DNA from: Azospirillum oryzae
GTDB taxonomy: Bacteria; Pseudomonadota; Alphaproteobacteria; Azospirillales; Azospirillaceae
NCBI RefSeq assembly: GCF_900177515.1
Contig: NZ_FXAK01000007.1
Coordinates: forward strand, 372,001 to 436,000
Reading direction: 5' to 3'
Length of the DNA stretch: 64,000 nucleotides
A program made the translations under genes and the position numbers. Below the pieces are notes generated by a model, which searched no databases, was not told the DNA's origin, and saw nothing but the letters and a program-made list of their open reading frames with translations. Positions 26,215 through 35,619 of the stretch are shown in pieces; the stretch's first letter is position 1; each line of letters starts with the position of its first letter.

Positions 26215-26991
26215 ATGGCCTCGCCCCTGTCGACCGACGACCTCGAAGACCGCTTGCGCATGGAGTTCGTGGACGACGCGCGCGATCGTCTGGAGCTGAT
26301 GAACGCGACGCTGGCGGATCGCGTGAAGGGCGGGCGCAGCGACACGGACACCATCGGCGTCCTGCGGCTGGAAGCCCATAATTTCAAGGGCATGGGCACC
26401 AGCTTCGGCTATCCCACCGTCAGCCTCGTCGCCCACCGCCTGGAGGATTACCTCAGCGGCCTGAAGCGGCTGGACGAGAAGCAGCTGGTCGACGCCCAGA
26501 TCTTCATCGACCGCATCTCCGAACTGGTCGACCGCGCCGAGCAGCCGCTGCTGGCCGAGACCAACCGGATCATCCGCGCCCTGCCGGTGCGCTACGAGTT
26601 CCAGGTCACCGACGTCGATGTCCGCAACGTCGAGATCATGCTGGTCACCCCGTCCAAGGTCGTCGCCAAGAAGCTGGGGACGGAACTGGCGGCCTGCGGC
26701 TTCCGCACCATGACGGTGACCGACCCGATCGAGTCGATCAGCCTCGCCGTGCGCGTGCCGCCGGACATGGTCATCGCCTCGATGGTGATGGACGGGCTGT
26801 CCGGCCTCGACCTGATCCGCGGCCTGCGCGCGATGAGCGTGACCCAGCATGTGCCGATGGCGCTGCTGACCTCGCTGAACCTCGACCACCCGTCGCTGAA
26901 GGAGATCCCGTACGGCGTCTCCGTCATCCGCGTCGGCGAGCATTTCGGCGACGATTTCGCCGCGGTGGTGGCCAAGCACAATCTGGGGTGA
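26215..26991 (+). CDS. Hpt domain fused to a receiver-like domain lacking the phospho-Asp
   Basis: A 258-residue signalling protein. Residues 10-115 form an Hpt-type helical bundle with the phosphotransfer signature EAHNFKGMG (His55, Lys58, Gly59). Residues 140-255 follow the CheY fold pattern (IMLVTPSKVVAKKLGTELAACGF, PDMVIASMVMDGLSGLDLIRGLR in parts). The phospho-acceptor Asp position is Ser (VIASMVM), and the N-terminal acidic pair is replaced by VTPS. The Lys near the end of the fold is also not evident. The protein may therefore accept phosphate on its Hpt His and use the pseudoreceiver for binding. No histidine kinase adjoins. Domain calls are from pattern, not from a search. Confidence 0.65.
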   Translation: MASPLSTDDLEDRLRMEFVDDARDRLELMNATLADRVKGGRSDTDTIGVLRLEAHNFKGMGTSFGYPTVSLVAHRLEDYLSGLKRLDEKQLVDAQIFIDRISELVDRAEQPLLAETNRIIRALPVRYEFQVTDVDVRNVEIMLVTPSKVVAKKLGTELAACGFRTMTVTDPIESISLAVRVPPDMVIASMVMDGLSGLDLIRGLRAMSVTQHVPMALLTSLNLDHPSLKEIPYGVSVIRVGEHFGDDFAAVVAKHNLG

Positions 26992-27098
26992 GCGGGCAGC
27001 CATTCGGCTGAACGTCATCGTCATATAGCCGCGCTTGCGCCGGCGGGAATCCTCATGTTAGGCGTCGAAACGGTCCCACAGGCTGGAGCAGCGCCCGA

Positions 27099-27983
27099 AT
27101 GACGGAGGTTCTTCGCCGGTACGGCCCGGTCCTGACCGGAGTGATCCTGTTGGCGGTGGCGCTGTGGCTGGCGCTGCTGGTGGTGCTGCCGCAGCTGATG
27201 ATGATCGGCTTCTCCTTCCGGCCGTCGCTGCCGCCGTCCAAGATCGGCGGGCCGGAGGATGTGTTCACGGTCAGGAATTACCTGACGCTGTGGACCAACA
27301 GCATCCATCTGTCGATCTTCCTGAAGACGATCTGGGCCAGCGCGCTGGTCACCGCGACCACGCTGGCGGTCTGCTATCCGGTCGCCTACTACCTGGCGCA
27401 GGTGGCGCCGAAACGGCGATTGCCGCTGCTGATCCTGATGCTGGTCGTGCCCTTCTGGATCAACGAACTGCTGCGCACTTTCTCCTGGTACATCATCCTG
27501 GCGTTCAACGGGCCGCTGAATGCGATCCTGCTGGGGCTTGGCATCATCGACGAGCCGCAGCGTTTCCTGGGCGGCGACGGCGGGGTGATCGTCGGGATGG
27601 TCTATGTCTACATCCTGTTCATGGTCTTCCCGCTGTACAACGCCATCGAATCGCTGGACCGCAACCAGATCGAGGCGGCGCGGGACCTGGGTGCCGGCTG
27701 GCTGCGCATCCATCGCCGCATCGTGCTGCCGCACGCGAAGCCGGGCATCGCCGTCGGCTGCATCATGACCTTCATGCTGGCCGCCGGCAGCTATGCCGTG
27801 CCGGCCCTGCTGGGCGGGCCGAACAGCCGCTGGTTCACCGAGATCATCTACAACTGGTTCTTCGAGGGCGGGAACTGGAACCAGGGGGCGGCCTACGCCT
27901 TCATCCTGCTGGTGCTGTGCATCGGCTTCATCCTCGGCGCGATGCGGCTGTTCCGCGTCGGGCTGGCGGATATAGCGAAATGA
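27099..27983 (+). CDS. PotB-type ABC transporter permease
   Basis: A 294-residue inner-membrane permease with six hydrophobic helices. The EAA loop is EAARDLGAGWLRIHRRIVLPHAKPG (about residues 197-221). The N-terminal YGPVLTGVILLAVALWLALLVVLPQL and AGSYAVPALLGGP are typical of the PotB/spermidine-putrescine family. It moves polyamine-like or amino-acid-like solutes with PotC; the substrate is unknown here. potC follows after 25 bases. No ATPase (PotA) or binding protein (PotD) gene is in the neighbourhood. Confidence 0.88.
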   Translation: MTEVLRRYGPVLTGVILLAVALWLALLVVLPQLMMIGFSFRPSLPPSKIGGPEDVFTVRNYLTLWTNSIHLSIFLKTIWASALVTATTLAVCYPVAYYLAQVAPKRRLPLLILMLVVPFWINELLRTFSWYIILAFNGPLNAILLGLGIIDEPQRFLGGDGGVIVGMVYVYILFMVFPLYNAIESLDRNQIEAARDLGAGWLRIHRRIVLPHAKPGIAVGCIMTFMLAAGSYAVPALLGGPNSRWFTEIIYNWFFEGGNWNQGAAYAFILLVLCIGFILGAMRLFRVGLADIAK

Positions 27984-28008
27984 GCCATCGCGAAGTGAGC
28001 CCGCAACC

Positions 28009-28824
28009 ATGAGCGCCGCCCAACTCCGCCGCCTGCTGACCGGCGCCTATCTGGTGCTGTTCTTCGGCTATCTGTTCCTGCCGCTGGGCATCATGGCGGC
28101 GGCGACCTTCAACAGCAGCCGCTTTCCCACCGTGACGCCGTGGATGGGCTTCACGCTGGGCTGGTTCCAGGCGCTGTGGGAGGACCAGCGCATGTGGGCG
28201 GCGCTGGGCACCAGCCTGATCGTCGGGGCGGGGGTGATCGCGCTGGCGGTGCCGCTGGGGCTGGCGGCGGCGCTGCTGCTCGACCGGCTGCACAGCCGGG
28301 CCAAGACCTTCCTCTACGCGCTGATGGTGTCGCCGCTGCTGACGCCGGGGGTGATCGTCGGCATTTCGACGCTGGTGTTCTGGCGGGAGTGGTTCGGGGT
28401 CAGCGGCGGGCTGTTTTTGACCGTGGTCGCGCAGTCCAGCTTCATCGCCGCCTATGCCATGCTGCTGTTCTCGGCAAGGCTGGAGCGGTTCGATCCGGTG
28501 CTGGAGGAGGCCGCGCTCGACCTCGGCGCCACCCATGGGCAGGTGTTCCGGCGCATCACGCTGCCGTACCTGATGCCGGCGATCCTGTCGGCGGCCCTGC
28601 TGGCCTTCCTGCAGAGTTTCGAGAACTACAACACCACGCTGTTCGTGCGCGGGCTGGACACCACCCTGACCGTCTACATCGCGACCAAGGTGCGGACCGG
28701 GCTGACCCCTGCGGTCAACGCGCTGTCGCTGGTCCTGATCGCGCTGACCGTCCTGGGCGCCGTCATGTACGAGATCCTGCGCCGGCGCGAGGCGCGCCGG
28801 CAGGCAGGGCCCGTAACCGGCTGA
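28009..28824 (+). CDS. PotC-type ABC transporter permease
   Basis: A 271-residue partner permease. Membrane helices start at LLTGAYLVLFFGYLFLPLG. The EAA loop is LEEAALDLGATHGQVFRRITLPYLMP. The conserved central block SPLLTPGVIVGIS and FQS-type FLQSFENYNTTLF match PotC/PotI proteins. It presumably forms the heterodimeric channel with the preceding gene. It is convergent with the small acidic protein gene, with only 3 bases between. Confidence 0.88.
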   Translation: MSAAQLRRLLTGAYLVLFFGYLFLPLGIMAAATFNSSRFPTVTPWMGFTLGWFQALWEDQRMWAALGTSLIVGAGVIALAVPLGLAAALLLDRLHSRAKTFLYALMVSPLLTPGVIVGISTLVFWREWFGVSGGLFLTVVAQSSFIAAYAMLLFSARLERFDPVLEEAALDLGATHGQVFRRITLPYLMPAILSAALLAFLQSFENYNTTLFVRGLDTTLTVYIATKVRTGLTPAVNALSLVLIALTVLGAVMYEILRRREARRQAGPVTG

Positions 28825-28827
28825 TCC

Positions 28828-29073
28828 TTAGTCCTCTTCCGCCTCGTCGGCGTCCGCCTCGATCTGGGCGGCGAGGTCGCGCAGCATGTCGATGACGTCT
28901 TCGTGGCTGGTCTCGTCCACGGCGGCGTTCACCGCGGCCTCGATCATGGCGACGGCGATGTAGGGGCCGAGCGGGCCACCTTCCTTGATCGCCTCATCCA
29001 GGTGCTTTTCGGCGATCGACAGCGCCTTTTCGAACAGCGCCTCGGCCGTCTGGTTGGTGGTGTCCTTGCTCAT
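28828..29073 (-). CDS. small acidic hypothetical protein
   Basis: An 81-residue, very acidic protein, helical throughout (AEALFEKALSIAEKHLDEAIKEGG; IDMLRDLAAQIEADADEAEED in part). No membrane segment or known motif. I chose the ATG at 29073 because the extension upstream to 29193 reads like non-coding sequence. It is divergent from the thioesterase gene. Function unknown. Confidence 0.6.
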   Translation of the reverse strand: MSKDTTNQTAEALFEKALSIAEKHLDEAIKEGGPLGPYIAVAMIEAAVNAAVDETSHEDVIDMLRDLAAQIEADADEAEED

Positions 29074-29253
29074 CGTCCGGTCCGTTGCGGAGGGTTGGTC
29101 CGACTCCAATAACACGCCCAATCGGCGATTGGCGCGGGAATTCGCGGGTAGGGTCGCAAATAGAGGCCGCGAAGCGGGAGGCCGGGCTTGCACCGCCCCG
29201 GACCATACGCCACAGTCCGGAGATGCATTGACCTATACGGCAAGAGAGACCGC

Positions 29254-29676
29254 ATGACCGGGACGCCCGACCTGACCAGCCCCGACCTGTACCGCTTCTG
29301 GTGGGAGGAGCGCGTGCGCTTCAACGACCTCGACGCGGTGGGGCACGTCAACAACAATGCCCTCGGCGTCTATTTCGAACAGGCGCGCGTCGCCCTGATC
29401 CATCAGGTCGGCGGCTTCACCGACGAGGTTCCGTGGACCGTCGTGCTGGCCCGCAGCCTGATCGAATACAAGGCGGAACTGCTCTATCCCAACATCGTCC
29501 GGGTCGGCGCGCGGACGCTGCGGCTGGGCACCAGCTCGATCACGCTGGGCTGCGCCATCTTCCTGGGCGACCGCTGCATCGCCACCCAGGAGGCGGTTGC
29601 GGTGATCGTGGACAAGGAGGCCCATCGCCCGACCCCCATCCCGGAACCGTTGCGCGCCAAGCTGCTGGAGGCGTAA
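29254..29676 (+). CDS. hotdog-fold acyl-CoA thioesterase (4HBT/YbgC type)
   Basis: A 140-residue single hotdog domain. RFNDLDAVGHVNNNALGVYFEQAR (in two blocks) has the catalytic Asp and the HVNN turn of the 4-hydroxybenzoyl-CoA thioesterase family. VARSLIEYKAELLYPN-like text (ARSLIEYKAELLYP) continues the fold. It hydrolyses an acyl-CoA; the substrate is open. The ATG at 29254 gives the normal N-terminus. The rRNA methyltransferase gene begins 39 bases later and may be co-transcribed. Confidence 0.85.
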   Translation: MTGTPDLTSPDLYRFWWEERVRFNDLDAVGHVNNNALGVYFEQARVALIHQVGGFTDEVPWTVVLARSLIEYKAELLYPNIVRVGARTLRLGTSSITLGCAIFLGDRCIATQEAVAVIVDKEAHRPTPIPEPLRAKLLEA

Positions 29677-29715
29677 AGGGAGGCGCAACAGCCCCCGCAC
29701 CACCGGATCCTCGAC

Positions 29716-31062
29716 ATGACGCGCTCACCCCAGCGCCCTTCCGGCAAGCGCCCCTTCGCCAAGGGACGCCCGCCCGCCCGCAAGACCGCCCAGCCGCCCG
29801 CCGAGATGCGGGAGATGGAGGTCGCCATCGCCGATGTCGGCGCGCGCGGCGATGGGATCGCGTTCGCCGAGGGCCTGCGCCTGTTCGTACCCTATACGGT
29901 GACCGGCGACCGCGTGCGTGTACGTGTCGCCGAGGGCGATGGAAAAGGGGAGGGCGTACGGGCCGACCTGCTCGAGGTTCTCGAACCCGGCCCCGGCCGC
30001 CAGACGCCGCCCTGCCGCCATTTCGGCCGCTGCGGCGGCTGTACGCTGCAGCAGATGGACGATGCGACGTACGCCGCCTGGAACAGCGGGATGGTGCGCG
30101 GCGCGCTGGAACGGGTCGGGCTGGGCGACGTGCCGCTGGAGCCGCTGGCGCGTACGCCCGCCGGTGCCCGCCGCCGTGCCCGTTTCGCGGCGCTGAAGCG
30201 TGGCAAACGCGTCTGGTTCGGCTTCAACGAACGGCAGAGCCACCGGCTGGTCGATCTGGAGGAGTGCCCGATCCTGGCTCCCCGCCTGTTCGCCCTGGTG
30301 GAGCCGCTGCGTGCCGTGCTGGCGGAGATCCTGCCGGACGGCGGCGACGCCGACGTGGTGCTGACCGACCTGGAGGGCGGCGTCGACCTGCTGCTGGTCG
30401 GGCCGCGCAGCCTGGATCGCGGCGCCCGCGAGGCGCTGGTCGCCTTCGAGCCGGAGCGCATCGCCCGCATCGCCTGGCAGCCCACCGACCGCGCGGCGGC
30501 GGAGCCGGTGGCGAACCGCCGGCCGGCCTTCATCCGTTTCGCAGGCGTTCCGATCCAGCCGCCGCCCGGCGCCTTCCTGCAGGCGAGTGCGGAGGGCGAG
30601 ACGGCCCTGGTCGCCGCAGTGCGCGAGGGGGTGGGGCAGGCGGGCCGCATCGCCGACCTGTTCGCCGGCATCGGCACCTTTTCCATTCCGCTTGCGCAAC
30701 AGGCCGCGGTGCATGCGGTGGAAGGCGACGAGGCGGCGGTGGCCGCGCTCGGCCGCGCGGTGCAGGGGCTCCGGCTGACGGTTGAGCGGCGCGACCTGTT
30801 CGAGAATCCGCTGGGGGCGAAGGACCTCAACCGCTTTGATGCGGTGGTGTTCGACCCGCCGCGCGCCGGGGCGGCGGCCCAGGCGGCGACGCTCGCCGGA
30901 GCCAAGGTGCCGCGGGTGGTGGGGGTGTCCTGCAACCCCGCCAGCTTCGCCCGCGACGCGCGGGTGCTGGTGGATGGCGGCTATCGTCTGGTGAAGGTCT
31001 GGCCGGTCGACCAGTTCCTGTGGTCGGCCCATGTGGAGGTGGTGGGCCTGTTCGAGCGGTGA
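29716..31062 (+). CDS. rlmD: 23S rRNA (uracil-C5) methyltransferase, RlmD/RumA family
   Basis: A 448-residue enzyme. An Arg/Pro/Lys-rich leader precedes a TRAM domain (EVAIADVGARGDGIAF). Cysteines PCRHFGRCGGC plus the later EECPIL form the 4Fe-4S site. The SAM domain has LFAGIGTFSIPLAQQ, DPPRAGA and the catalytic VSCNPASFARD. Family members methylate U1939 (or U747) of 23S rRNA; the precise position here is not certain. It converges with the RlmI-like gene 28 bases away. Confidence 0.88.
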   Translation: MTRSPQRPSGKRPFAKGRPPARKTAQPPAEMREMEVAIADVGARGDGIAFAEGLRLFVPYTVTGDRVRVRVAEGDGKGEGVRADLLEVLEPGPGRQTPPCRHFGRCGGCTLQQMDDATYAAWNSGMVRGALERVGLGDVPLEPLARTPAGARRRARFAALKRGKRVWFGFNERQSHRLVDLEECPILAPRLFALVEPLRAVLAEILPDGGDADVVLTDLEGGVDLLLVGPRSLDRGAREALVAFEPERIARIAWQPTDRAAAEPVANRRPAFIRFAGVPIQPPPGAFLQASAEGETALVAAVREGVGQAGRIADLFAGIGTFSIPLAQQAAVHAVEGDEAAVAALGRAVQGLRLTVERRDLFENPLGAKDLNRFDAVVFDPPRAGAAAQAATLAGAKVPRVVGVSCNPASFARDARVLVDGGYRLVKVWPVDQFLWSAHVEVVGLFER

Positions 31063-31090
31063 GGAGGCTGTCGCAGCCTCCCCCCTCGCG

Positions 31091-32302
31091 TCAATCCAGC
31101 TGCAGAACGATCGCCTTCAGATAGGCCGACTCCGGCAGGTGCGGGTGGACCGGGTGGTCGGGGCCGGCGCCGGCGCTGCGCAGGATGCGGCCGGTGCGGC
31201 CGGCGTCGTGCAGGCCGCGGGCGACCAGCTCGGCGAAGGTCGGCGGATCGACATTGTGGCTGCACGACCCGCAGAGCAGATAGCCGCCGGGCGCCGTGAT
31301 CTTCGCCGCCAGACGCGCCATCTTGCGGTAGGCGCGGGAGCCGGCCGCCAGATCCTTCTTCGATTTCACGAAGGCCGGCGGATCGGCGACCACCACCTGG
31401 AAGGTCTCGCCGGCCTCGCTCAGCCGTTCCATCTCCTGGAAGGCGTCGGCCTTGCGCGCCTCGAAGCGGTCGGCGACGCCGTTCGCCTCGGCGGCGCGGG
31501 TGGCGTTCTCCAGGGCCAGGGCGGAGCGGTCGACCGCGACCACATGGGTGGCGCCGGCCACCGCGCACTGGATGCCGAAGCCGCCGTTGTAGCTGTAGAA
31601 GTCGATGGCCCGGCCGCCCTTGGCCAGCGAGGCGATGAAGGCGCGGTTGTCGCGCTGGTCGTAGAACCAGCCGGTCTTCTGACCGTCCAGCGGGTTGGCG
31701 AAGAAGGTCACGCCGTTCTCTTCCAGGCGGATCGGACCGTCGAGCTCGCCCTTGGCCAGCCGGGTCTCCTCGCTCAGCCCTTCCAGCGCGCGCTGGCTGC
31801 CGTCGTTGCGCAGGATGACCGCGCGCGGCGCCATCACCTCGTCGATGGCGGCCAGGATGTCGTCGATCCGGCTGTCCATGAAGACGGAGTTGGCCTGGAC
31901 CGTCACCACGTCGTCGAACCGGTCGACGATCAGGCCGGGCAGACCGTCCGCCTCGGCATGGACGACGCGGTAGAAGGGGCGGTCGAACAGCTGGTCGCGC
32001 AATTCCACCGCGCGGCGCAGCCGGTCGGCGATGAAGGCGCGGTCCACCACGGTCGCCGGGTCGGTCGACAGCAGCCGGGCGGCGATCAGCGTGTGCGGAT
32101 TGAAGGTGTAGATGCCCAGCGGCGTCCCGCCGGGGTCCAGAAGCCGCACCGGGCTGCCGGGAGGCACCGCCTTGGCAATGCTGTCCATCTGGACTTCGTT
32201 GGAATAGACCCAGGGATGTCCATGCATGACGCGCCGCTGGCGGCCGGCCTGCAGATGGATCGGCGGGTATTTCTTGACGGGTTTGGTGCCGGTGTCGCTC
32301 AT
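31091..32302 (-). CDS. rlmI: rRNA (cytosine-C5) methyltransferase, RlmI family
   Basis: A 403-residue protein. A PUA-type domain comes first (RQRRVMHGHPWVYSNEV), then a bridging domain with TGWFYDQRDNR. The Rossmann SAM fold has FYSYNGGFGIQCA, VVADPPAFVKSKKDL and the Cys motif LLCGSCSHNV. RlmI makes m5C1962 in 23S rRNA. The ATG at 32302 gives the expected start; a longer frame by 12 codons is unlikely. Confidence 0.9.
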   Translation of the reverse strand: MSDTGTKPVKKYPPIHLQAGRQRRVMHGHPWVYSNEVQMDSIAKAVPPGSPVRLLDPGGTPLGIYTFNPHTLIAARLLSTDPATVVDRAFIADRLRRAVELRDQLFDRPFYRVVHAEADGLPGLIVDRFDDVVTVQANSVFMDSRIDDILAAIDEVMAPRAVILRNDGSQRALEGLSEETRLAKGELDGPIRLEENGVTFFANPLDGQKTGWFYDQRDNRAFIASLAKGGRAIDFYSYNGGFGIQCAVAGATHVVAVDRSALALENATRAAEANGVADRFEARKADAFQEMERLSEAGETFQVVVADPPAFVKSKKDLAAGSRAYRKMARLAAKITAPGGYLLCGSCSHNVDPPTFAELVARGLHDAGRTGRILRSAGAGPDHPVHPHLPESAYLKAIVLQLD

Positions 32303-32368
32303 GGGGCCGCATCCTAGCGGCAAATCGCCGGCGCGCAATGGCTGGCTGTGCCCCCCGTGCCGGCGCCT

Positions 32369-32938
32369 CTATTCCGCTCCGACGGCGCCGCCCGGCCGGT
32401 CGGGGGCGTTGTCGTTGACCACCACCAGATCCTTGCAGAAACGGACCGTCTCCTGCCGGTGGCCTTCGCTGTGGAAACAGTCGGGGATCGGGCTGCGGCG
32501 GGAGTCCCGCGGCAGATAGCGCTCCGGCAGGGTGGTGTGGATGGCGGTGCAGCCGAGCTGCCGGGCCAGCCCCTCCATCGCCTGCAGCAGCGTCTCGGTG
32601 GGGCCGGCGACGTCGAACAGGTCGAGCACGACGAAGTTGTCGACGCATAGCGTCCGGCCGTGGAGCAGCTGCGCCTCCACCGCGTAGGAGAACAGGCCGT
32701 GCATGTACCCTTGCGCGTTCTGCACGGTCATGATCCCCCGGACCGCCGGCGGGCAGTCCTTCCCGGCCCCCTTCTTCCCCTCCCCGTCGCTGCTGCCCAC
32801 GGTTGCGCTGTCCAGCACCGCTGCGGCAAATGCGCGCCATTGGTCGATCCCCAGGCCCGGCGCGATGGCGCAGACCAGCGGATAGGCCTGGTCGATCTGG
32901 CGCCGGCCAAGGGGTTTGGCGATGAAACTGTCGTCCAT
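32369..32938 (-). CDS. GNAT-like acetyltransferase (tentative)
   Basis: A protein of about 189 residues. It starts MDDSFIAKPLGRRQIDQAYPLV, as GNAT domains often do. The central IMTVQNAQGYMHGLFSYAV and TLCVDNFVVLDLFDVAG resemble strands beta-4 and beta-5. A following helix, TLLQAMEGLARQLGCTAIHTTLP, would pack beside the acyl-CoA. The Q/RxxGxG/A loop is not obvious, so activity is uncertain. A Fnr box lies 60-70 bases upstream of this start, a position typical for an activated promoter. It is divergent from ccoN. Confidence 0.5.
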   Translation of the reverse strand: MDDSFIAKPLGRRQIDQAYPLVCAIAPGLGIDQWRAFAAAVLDSATVGSSDGEGKKGAGKDCPPAVRGIMTVQNAQGYMHGLFSYAVEAQLLHGRTLCVDNFVVLDLFDVAGPTETLLQAMEGLARQLGCTAIHTTLPERYLPRDSRRSPIPDCFHSEGHRQETVRFCKDLVVVNDNAPDRPGGAVGAE

Positions 32939-32996
32939 TTCAGTCCGGCCGATTGCAAGGACGCTGAACGATGGCAGGCCCTGGCCGCAAGGGTCG

Positions 32997-33010
32997 TTGA
33001 CGTAGATCAA
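32997..33010. promoter_or_regulatory. Fnr box between ccoN and a divergent gene
   Basis: TTGACGTAGATCAA matches TTGAT-N4-ATCAA at nine of ten positions. It lies 174 bases before the ccoN ATG and about 59 bases before the divergent GNAT-like start. The rest of the 245-base gap shows no gene. Confidence 0.75.
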
Positions 33011-33183
33011 TGTTGCTGAAGCCCCCCCTCCACATAGTGGCGTCCATTGGAGACAGGCGCGCCCGGCGTCCCTTTCGGCATTTCCGAGTGCAACCTGTCC
33101 CGCTCCTTAACAGTACGTACCCAGTGGTGGTGCAACCCAGAAGGCGCGGCCCACGGCCGCCCGGGGCAAACGGGAGAGATTGT

Positions 33184-34680
33184 ATGACATCAGCGACTCT
33201 GACTTCAGGGGCCACCCTGGGCAGCCAGCGGGTGTCGGAAGACGTGCGTTACAATGAGGACGCCATCCGACTCTTCGTTATCGCTGCAGTGTTCTGGGGC
33301 GTGGTCGGTTTCCTGGCCGGCACCTTCATCGCTCTGCAGCTGGCCTTCCCGGCGCTGAATCTCGGGCTGGAGTGGACGAGTTTCGGGCGCCTGCGCCCGG
33401 TCCACACCTCGGCCGTGATTTTCGCGTTCGGCGGCAACGTGCTGCTCGCCACCTCGCTCTACTCGGTCCAGCGGACCTGCCGCCAGCATCTCTTCGGGGG
33501 CGAAGGGCTGGCGAAGTTCATCTTCTGGAACTACAACATCTTCATCGTGCTCGCGGCGCTGAGCTATGTCCTGGGCTTCACCCAGGGCAAGGAATACGCC
33601 GAGCCGGAGTGGATCCTCGACCTGTACCTGACGGTCGTCTGGGTGCTCTATGCGGTCCAGTTCATCGGCACCGTGATGACGCGGCGCGAGTCGCACATCT
33701 ATGTGGCGAACTGGTTCTTCATGGCGTTCATCCTGACCGTCGCCATCCTGCACATCGGCAACAACGTCAACGTTCCGGTGTCGCTGTTCGGCATGAAGTC
33801 CTACACCTACGTGTCGGGCGTGCAGAGCGCGATGGTGCAGTGGTGGTACGGCCACAACGCGGTCGGCTTCTTCCTGACCGCCGGCTTCCTGGGCATCATG
33901 TACTATTTCGTGCCCAAGCGCGCCGAGCGGCCGGTCTATTCCTACCGCCTGTCGATCGTCCACTTCTGGACCCTGATCTTCCTCTACATCTGGGCCGGCC
34001 CGCACCACCTGCACTACACCTCCCTGCCGGACTGGGCGCAGACGCTGGGCATGACCTTCTCCGTCATGCTGTGGATGCCGTCCTGGGGCGGCATGATCAA
34101 CGGCATCATGACCCTGTCGGGCGCCTGGGATAAGCTGCGCACCGACCCGGTCCTGCGCTTCCTGGTCACCTCGGTCGCCTTCTACGGCATGTCGACCTTC
34201 GAAGGCCCGCTGATGTCGGTCAAGCCGGTCAACGCCCTGTCGCACTACACCGACTGGACCGTCGGCCACGTGCACTCCGGCGCGCTCGGCTGGGTCGCCT
34301 TCATCTCCTTCGGCGCGATCTACTATCTGGTCCCGGTGCTGTGGAAGCGCTCGCAGCTCTACAGCCTGCGTCTGGTCAGCTACCACTTCTGGACCGCCAC
34401 CATCGGCATCGTGCTGTACATCACCGCCATGTGGGTGTCGGGCATCATGCAGGGCCTGATGTGGCGCGCCTACGACAACCTGGGCTTCCTGCAGTACTCC
34501 TTCGTGGAGACCGTCGCGGCGATGCACCCGTTCTACGTGATCCGCGCGATGGGCGGCGTCCTGTTCGTCACCGGCGCTCTCATCATGGTCTACAACCTGT
34601 GGCGCACGGCGAAGGGCGATGTCCGCATCGAGAAGCCCTATGTCACCACGCCGCACAAGGCGACGGTCGGCGCGGCCTGA
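33184..34680 (+). CDS. ccoN: cbb3-type cytochrome c oxidase subunit I
   Basis: The catalytic subunit of the high-affinity terminal oxidase, 498 residues with about 12 membrane helices. Heme and copper ligands are visible: low-spin heme His in [10 protein letters not shown], CuB His in [10 protein letters not shown], the [11 protein letters not shown] pair, and the heme b/b3 pair in [11 protein letters not shown]. It starts at 33184 after GGAGAG; the longer open frame has no site. First gene of ccoNOQP, predicted to be switched on at low oxygen through the upstream Fnr box. Confidence 0.97.
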   Translation: MTSATLTSGATLGSQRVSEDVRYNEDAIRLFVIAAVFWGVVGFLAGTFIALQLAFPALNLGLEWTSFGRLRPVHTSAVIFAFGGNVLLATSLYSVQRTCRQHLFGGEGLAKFIFWNYNIFIVLAALSYVLGFTQGKEYAEPEWILDLYLTVVWVLYAVQFIGTVMTRRESHIYVANWFFMAFILTVAILHIGNNVNVPVSLFGMKSYTYVSGVQSAMVQWWYGHNAVGFFLTAGFLGIMYYFVPKRAERPVYSYRLSIVHFWTLIFLYIWAGPHHLHYTSLPDWAQTLGMTFSVMLWMPSWGGMINGIMTLSGAWDKLRTDPVLRFLVTSVAFYGMSTFEGPLMSVKPVNALSHYTDWTVGHVHSGALGWVAFISFGAIYYLVPVLWKRSQLYSLRLVSYHFWTATIGIVLYITAMWVSGIMQGLMWRAYDNLGFLQYSFVETVAAMHPFYVIRAMGGVLFVTGALIMVYNLWRTAKGDVRIEKPYVTTPHKATVGAA

Positions 34681-34701
34681 CGCTAGGGAAGGATGCGAGA
34701 A

Positions 34702-35439
34702 ATGGCTCAGGATAAAAAGGGCTTCAGCCACGACCTGATCGAGCGGAACACCCTTCTGCTGATCGTGCTCGTGCTGATCACCGTGTCGATCGGCGGTCTG
34801 GTTCAGATCGTCCCGCTCTTCACGATCGAATCGACCATCGAGAAGGTGGAGGGGGTCCGTCCCTACTCCCCGCTCGAGCTGGCCGGGCAGAACATCTACT
34901 TCCGCGAAGGCTGCTACAACTGTCACAGCCAGCAGATCCGTCCGTTCCGTGACGAGGTCGAACGCTATGGTCACTACTCGCTGGCGGCGGAGTCGATGTA
35001 CGACCATCCGTTCCAGTGGGGCTCCAAGCGCACCGGCCCGGATCTGGCCCGCGTCGGCGGCAAGTACTCCAACGACTGGCAGGTCGCCCATCTGGTGAAC
35101 CCGCGCGCGGTCGTGCCGGAGTCGATCATGCCGAACTACGGCTGGATGAAGGACCGTCCGCTGAACTACGGCGACATCGCCGACCACCTGAAGACCCTGA
35201 AGGTCGTCGGGGTGCCCTACACCGACGAGCAGATCGCCAACGCCAAGGCCGACCTGGAAGCGCAGAAGAACCCCGACGCCGATACCGCCGGGCTGATGAA
35301 GCGCTACCCGAAGGCCGTGGTCGCGAACTTCACCGGCAACAAGACCGTCACCGAAATGGACGCTCTGGTCGCCTACCTGCAAGTGCTGGGCACCATGGTG
35401 GATTTCACCAAGTACCAGTCCAAGCAGCTGCAGCAGTAA
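34702..35439 (+). CDS. ccoO: cbb3-type cytochrome c oxidase subunit II (monoheme cytochrome c)
   Basis: A 245-residue membrane-anchored cytochrome. One membrane helix at about residues 18-40 ([19 protein letters not shown]) is followed by the heme c site CYNCH and the axial Met in SIMPNYGWM. It passes electrons from CcoP to CcoN. The ATG at 34702 has GGAAGG 9 bases upstream, better than the ATG at 34693. Confidence 0.96.
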   Translation: MAQDKKGFSHDLIERNTLLLIVLVLITVSIGGLVQIVPLFTIESTIEKVEGVRPYSPLELAGQNIYFREGCYNCHSQQIRPFRDEVERYGHYSLAAESMYDHPFQWGSKRTGPDLARVGGKYSNDWQVAHLVNPRAVVPESIMPNYGWMKDRPLNYGDIADHLKTLKVVGVPYTDEQIANAKADLEAQKNPDADTAGLMKRYPKAVVANFTGNKTVTEMDALVAYLQVLGTMVDFTKYQSKQLQQ

Positions 35440-35454
35440 TCGGGGGAGGAATCC

Positions 35455-35616
35455 ATGGACTTGGATTCGATCACGGTGATGCTTCGGTCCTTCTGGACGG
35501 TGTGGTTGATGCTGCTGCTGACGGGCATCCTGGTTTACGCCATGTGGCCCGGCAACCGCCGCACCTTCGACGACGCCGCCCAGATCCCGCTCAAGGATGA
35601 TGGTCAGGAGCTTTAG
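35455..35616 (+). CDS. ccoQ: cbb3-type oxidase subunit CcoQ
   Basis: A 53-residue protein. It starts MDLDSITVMLRSFWTVW, has one membrane helix (residues 14-31, ending LVYAMWPGNR) and a short polar tail. CcoQ stabilises the complex, especially with oxygen present. GGGGGAGGA lies 4 bases before the ATG. It lies 15 bases after ccoO and 3 bases before ccoP. Confidence 0.93.
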   Translation: MDLDSITVMLRSFWTVWLMLLLTGILVYAMWPGNRRTFDDAAQIPLKDDGQEL

Positions 35617-35619
35617 ACC

